Of a DNA stretch of 34,052 nucleotides, positions 33,377-34,052 are shown one piece after another; positions within the stretch are counted from its first letter, which is position 1, and every line of letters starts with the position of its first letter. Both the position numbers and the translations under genes were made by a program. Under the pieces are notes generated by a model, which saw nothing but the letters and a program-made list of their open reading frames with translations, was not told the DNA's origin and did no database searches. Origin of the DNA: an uncultured Granulosicoccaceae bacterium (GTDB lineage Bacteria; Pseudomonadota; Gammaproteobacteria; CALCKW01); contig CALCKW010000029.1 in assembly GCA_937965695.1 (NCBI GenBank), positions 1-34,052 on the forward strand, read 5' to 3'.

Positions 33377-34052
33377 ATGAGTAACAATTGCGATATCGCT
33401 GTCATTGGATTAGCGGTCATGGGTCAAAACTTGATTCTCAATATGGACGACCACGGATTCACTGTCGCGGCCTACAACCGCACCTCAAAACGCACCGATG
33501 AATTTCTCGAAGGACCTGCGGCAGGCACCAACATTGTAGGTGCCAAGAGCCTCGAGGAGCTCGTCTCCAAGCTATCAGTACCTCGCAAGGTGATGCTGAT
33601 GGTTAAAGCTGGCCAGCCGGTTGACGACACCATCAGCGCGCTAATACCCTTGCTCGATTCGGGTGATGTGTTGATTGACGGAGGCAATTCAAATTTTACC
33701 GATACACAGCGTCGTGCTGAATGGCTAGGCAAAGAAGGTTTGTTGTTTGTTGGCAGTGGCGTGTCTGGAGGGGAAGAAGGTGCCCGCCATGGACCTTCCT
33801 TGATGCCGGGAGGCCATGCTGAAGCTTGGCCCTTGATCAAAAATATTTTCCAGTCCATTGCTGCAAAAACGCAGACGGGAGAGCCTTGTTGTGACTGGGT
33901 CGGTGAAAATGGTGCAGGTCACTTCGTCAAGATGGTGCACAATGGCATCGAGTACGGTGACATGCAGCTCATCTGTGAGGCATACAATATTTTCAAAGCA
34001 GCTGGATTCAGTAATGAAGAGCAGGCGGCAATCTTCGCAGACTGGAATGAGG
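33377..34052 (+). CDS. gnd: 6-phosphogluconate dehydrogenase, 5' part (runs off the window)
   Basis: The frame starts with ATG at 33377 and stays open to the window end, 225 codons. The cofactor motif reads IAVIGLAVMGQNLILNM, followed by YNRTSKRTDEF, VMLMVKAGQPVDD, GDVLIDGGNSNF, GSGVSGGEEGARHGPSLMPGG and GAGHFVKMVHNGIEYGDMQL, which contains the catalytic Lys. These match Gnd of the oxidative pentose phosphate pathway; the GQN form fits the long, NADP-linked type (about 470-480 residues). The gene is divergent from the acetyltransferase gene. Confidence 0.95.
   Translation, partial: MSNNCDIAVIGLAVMGQNLILNMDDHGFTVAAYNRTSKRTDEFLEGPAAGTNIVGAKSLEELVSKLSVPRKVMLMVKAGQPVDDTISALIPLLDSGDVLIDGGNSNFTDTQRRAEWLGKEGLLFVGSGVSGGEEGARHGPSLMPGGHAEAWPLIKNIFQSIAAKTQTGEPCCDWVGENGAGHFVKMVHNGIEYGDMQLICEAYNIFKAAGFSNEEQAAIFADWNE

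Noticed and set aside
1..34052. CRISPR arrays, insertion sequences, prophage genes
   Set aside because: No regularly spaced direct repeats, transposase or phage motifs were seen on either strand.

Overview
The window (34 kb, roughly half G+C, dense genes) looks like a chromosome segment of a gammaproteobacterium, probably marine. Reasons: a gcvT-gcvH-gcvP-gcvR cluster, a PpiC parvulin, a YeeN-type YebC protein, a VIT/VWA protein ending in a GlyGly-CTERM tail, and genes for breakdown of C3 sulfonates that are common in seawater. No genus is claimed. No phage, transposase, rRNA, tRNA or CRISPR array was seen.

Layout. (1) 24-647: a YceI lipoprotein. (2) 937-5320, minus strand: a three-gene operon made of a NicX-like (2,5-dihydroxypyridine dioxygenase family) enzyme, an acyl-CoA-dehydrogenase-fold flavoprotein that lacks the usual catalytic glutamate, and one 664-residue protein that joins an SRPBCC domain, an alpha/beta hydrolase and a complete TetR regulator. 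A perfect TetR-type palindrome sits in the operon's upstream region. This is the strongest candidate for an undescribed system: a ring-cleavage pathway whose hydrolase and repressor are the same polypeptide. (3) 5666-8886, minus strand: a family-3 (polar amino-acid type) ABC importer, one permease of which seems to use an AUA start codon. (4) 9180-10190: a LacI regulator, then a divergent control region with two operators 22 bp apart. (5) 10536-15916, plus strand: a C3-sulfonate catabolic cluster: HpsN (sulfopropanediol 3-dehydrogenase), an SDR, a zinc alcohol dehydrogenase, sulfopyruvate decarboxylase ComDE and an FMN-dependent L-2-hydroxyacid dehydrogenase. Together they spell dihydroxypropanesulfonate -> sulfolactate -> sulfopyruvate -> sulfoacetaldehyde. 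The FMN enzyme would replace the known sulfolactate dehydrogenases. (6) 16072-18938: a Gfo/Idh/MocA oxidoreductase, a GNAT acetyltransferase, a shikimate/quinate dehydrogenase-like gene and ppiC. (7) 19015-23524, minus strand: VIT/VWA surface protein, YeeN/YebC protein, spermidine-synthase-like protein and a membrane protein with an HExxH motif. (8) 23906-25911, plus strand: a CoA-transferase (family III) translationally coupled to a citrate-synthase-fold lyase. (9) 25964-31845, minus strand: the glycine cleavage operon gcvTHP-gcvR, preceded by an XRE-cupin regulator and a helically phased array of GGAAAC half-sites over the gcv promoter. (10) 31933-33081: a CelD/BcsL-type acetyltransferase. 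(11) 33377-end: the start of gnd (6-phosphogluconate dehydrogenase), cut by the window edge.

How the parts may work together: regions 3-5 read as one inducible uptake-and-degradation unit centred on the LacI control region, with a desulfonating step (such as Xsc) expected elsewhere. Region 2 reads as a self-regulated ring-cleavage unit. Region 9 links one-carbon metabolism to a second regulator besides GcvR. All functions are inferred from motifs read by eye; no database search was run.
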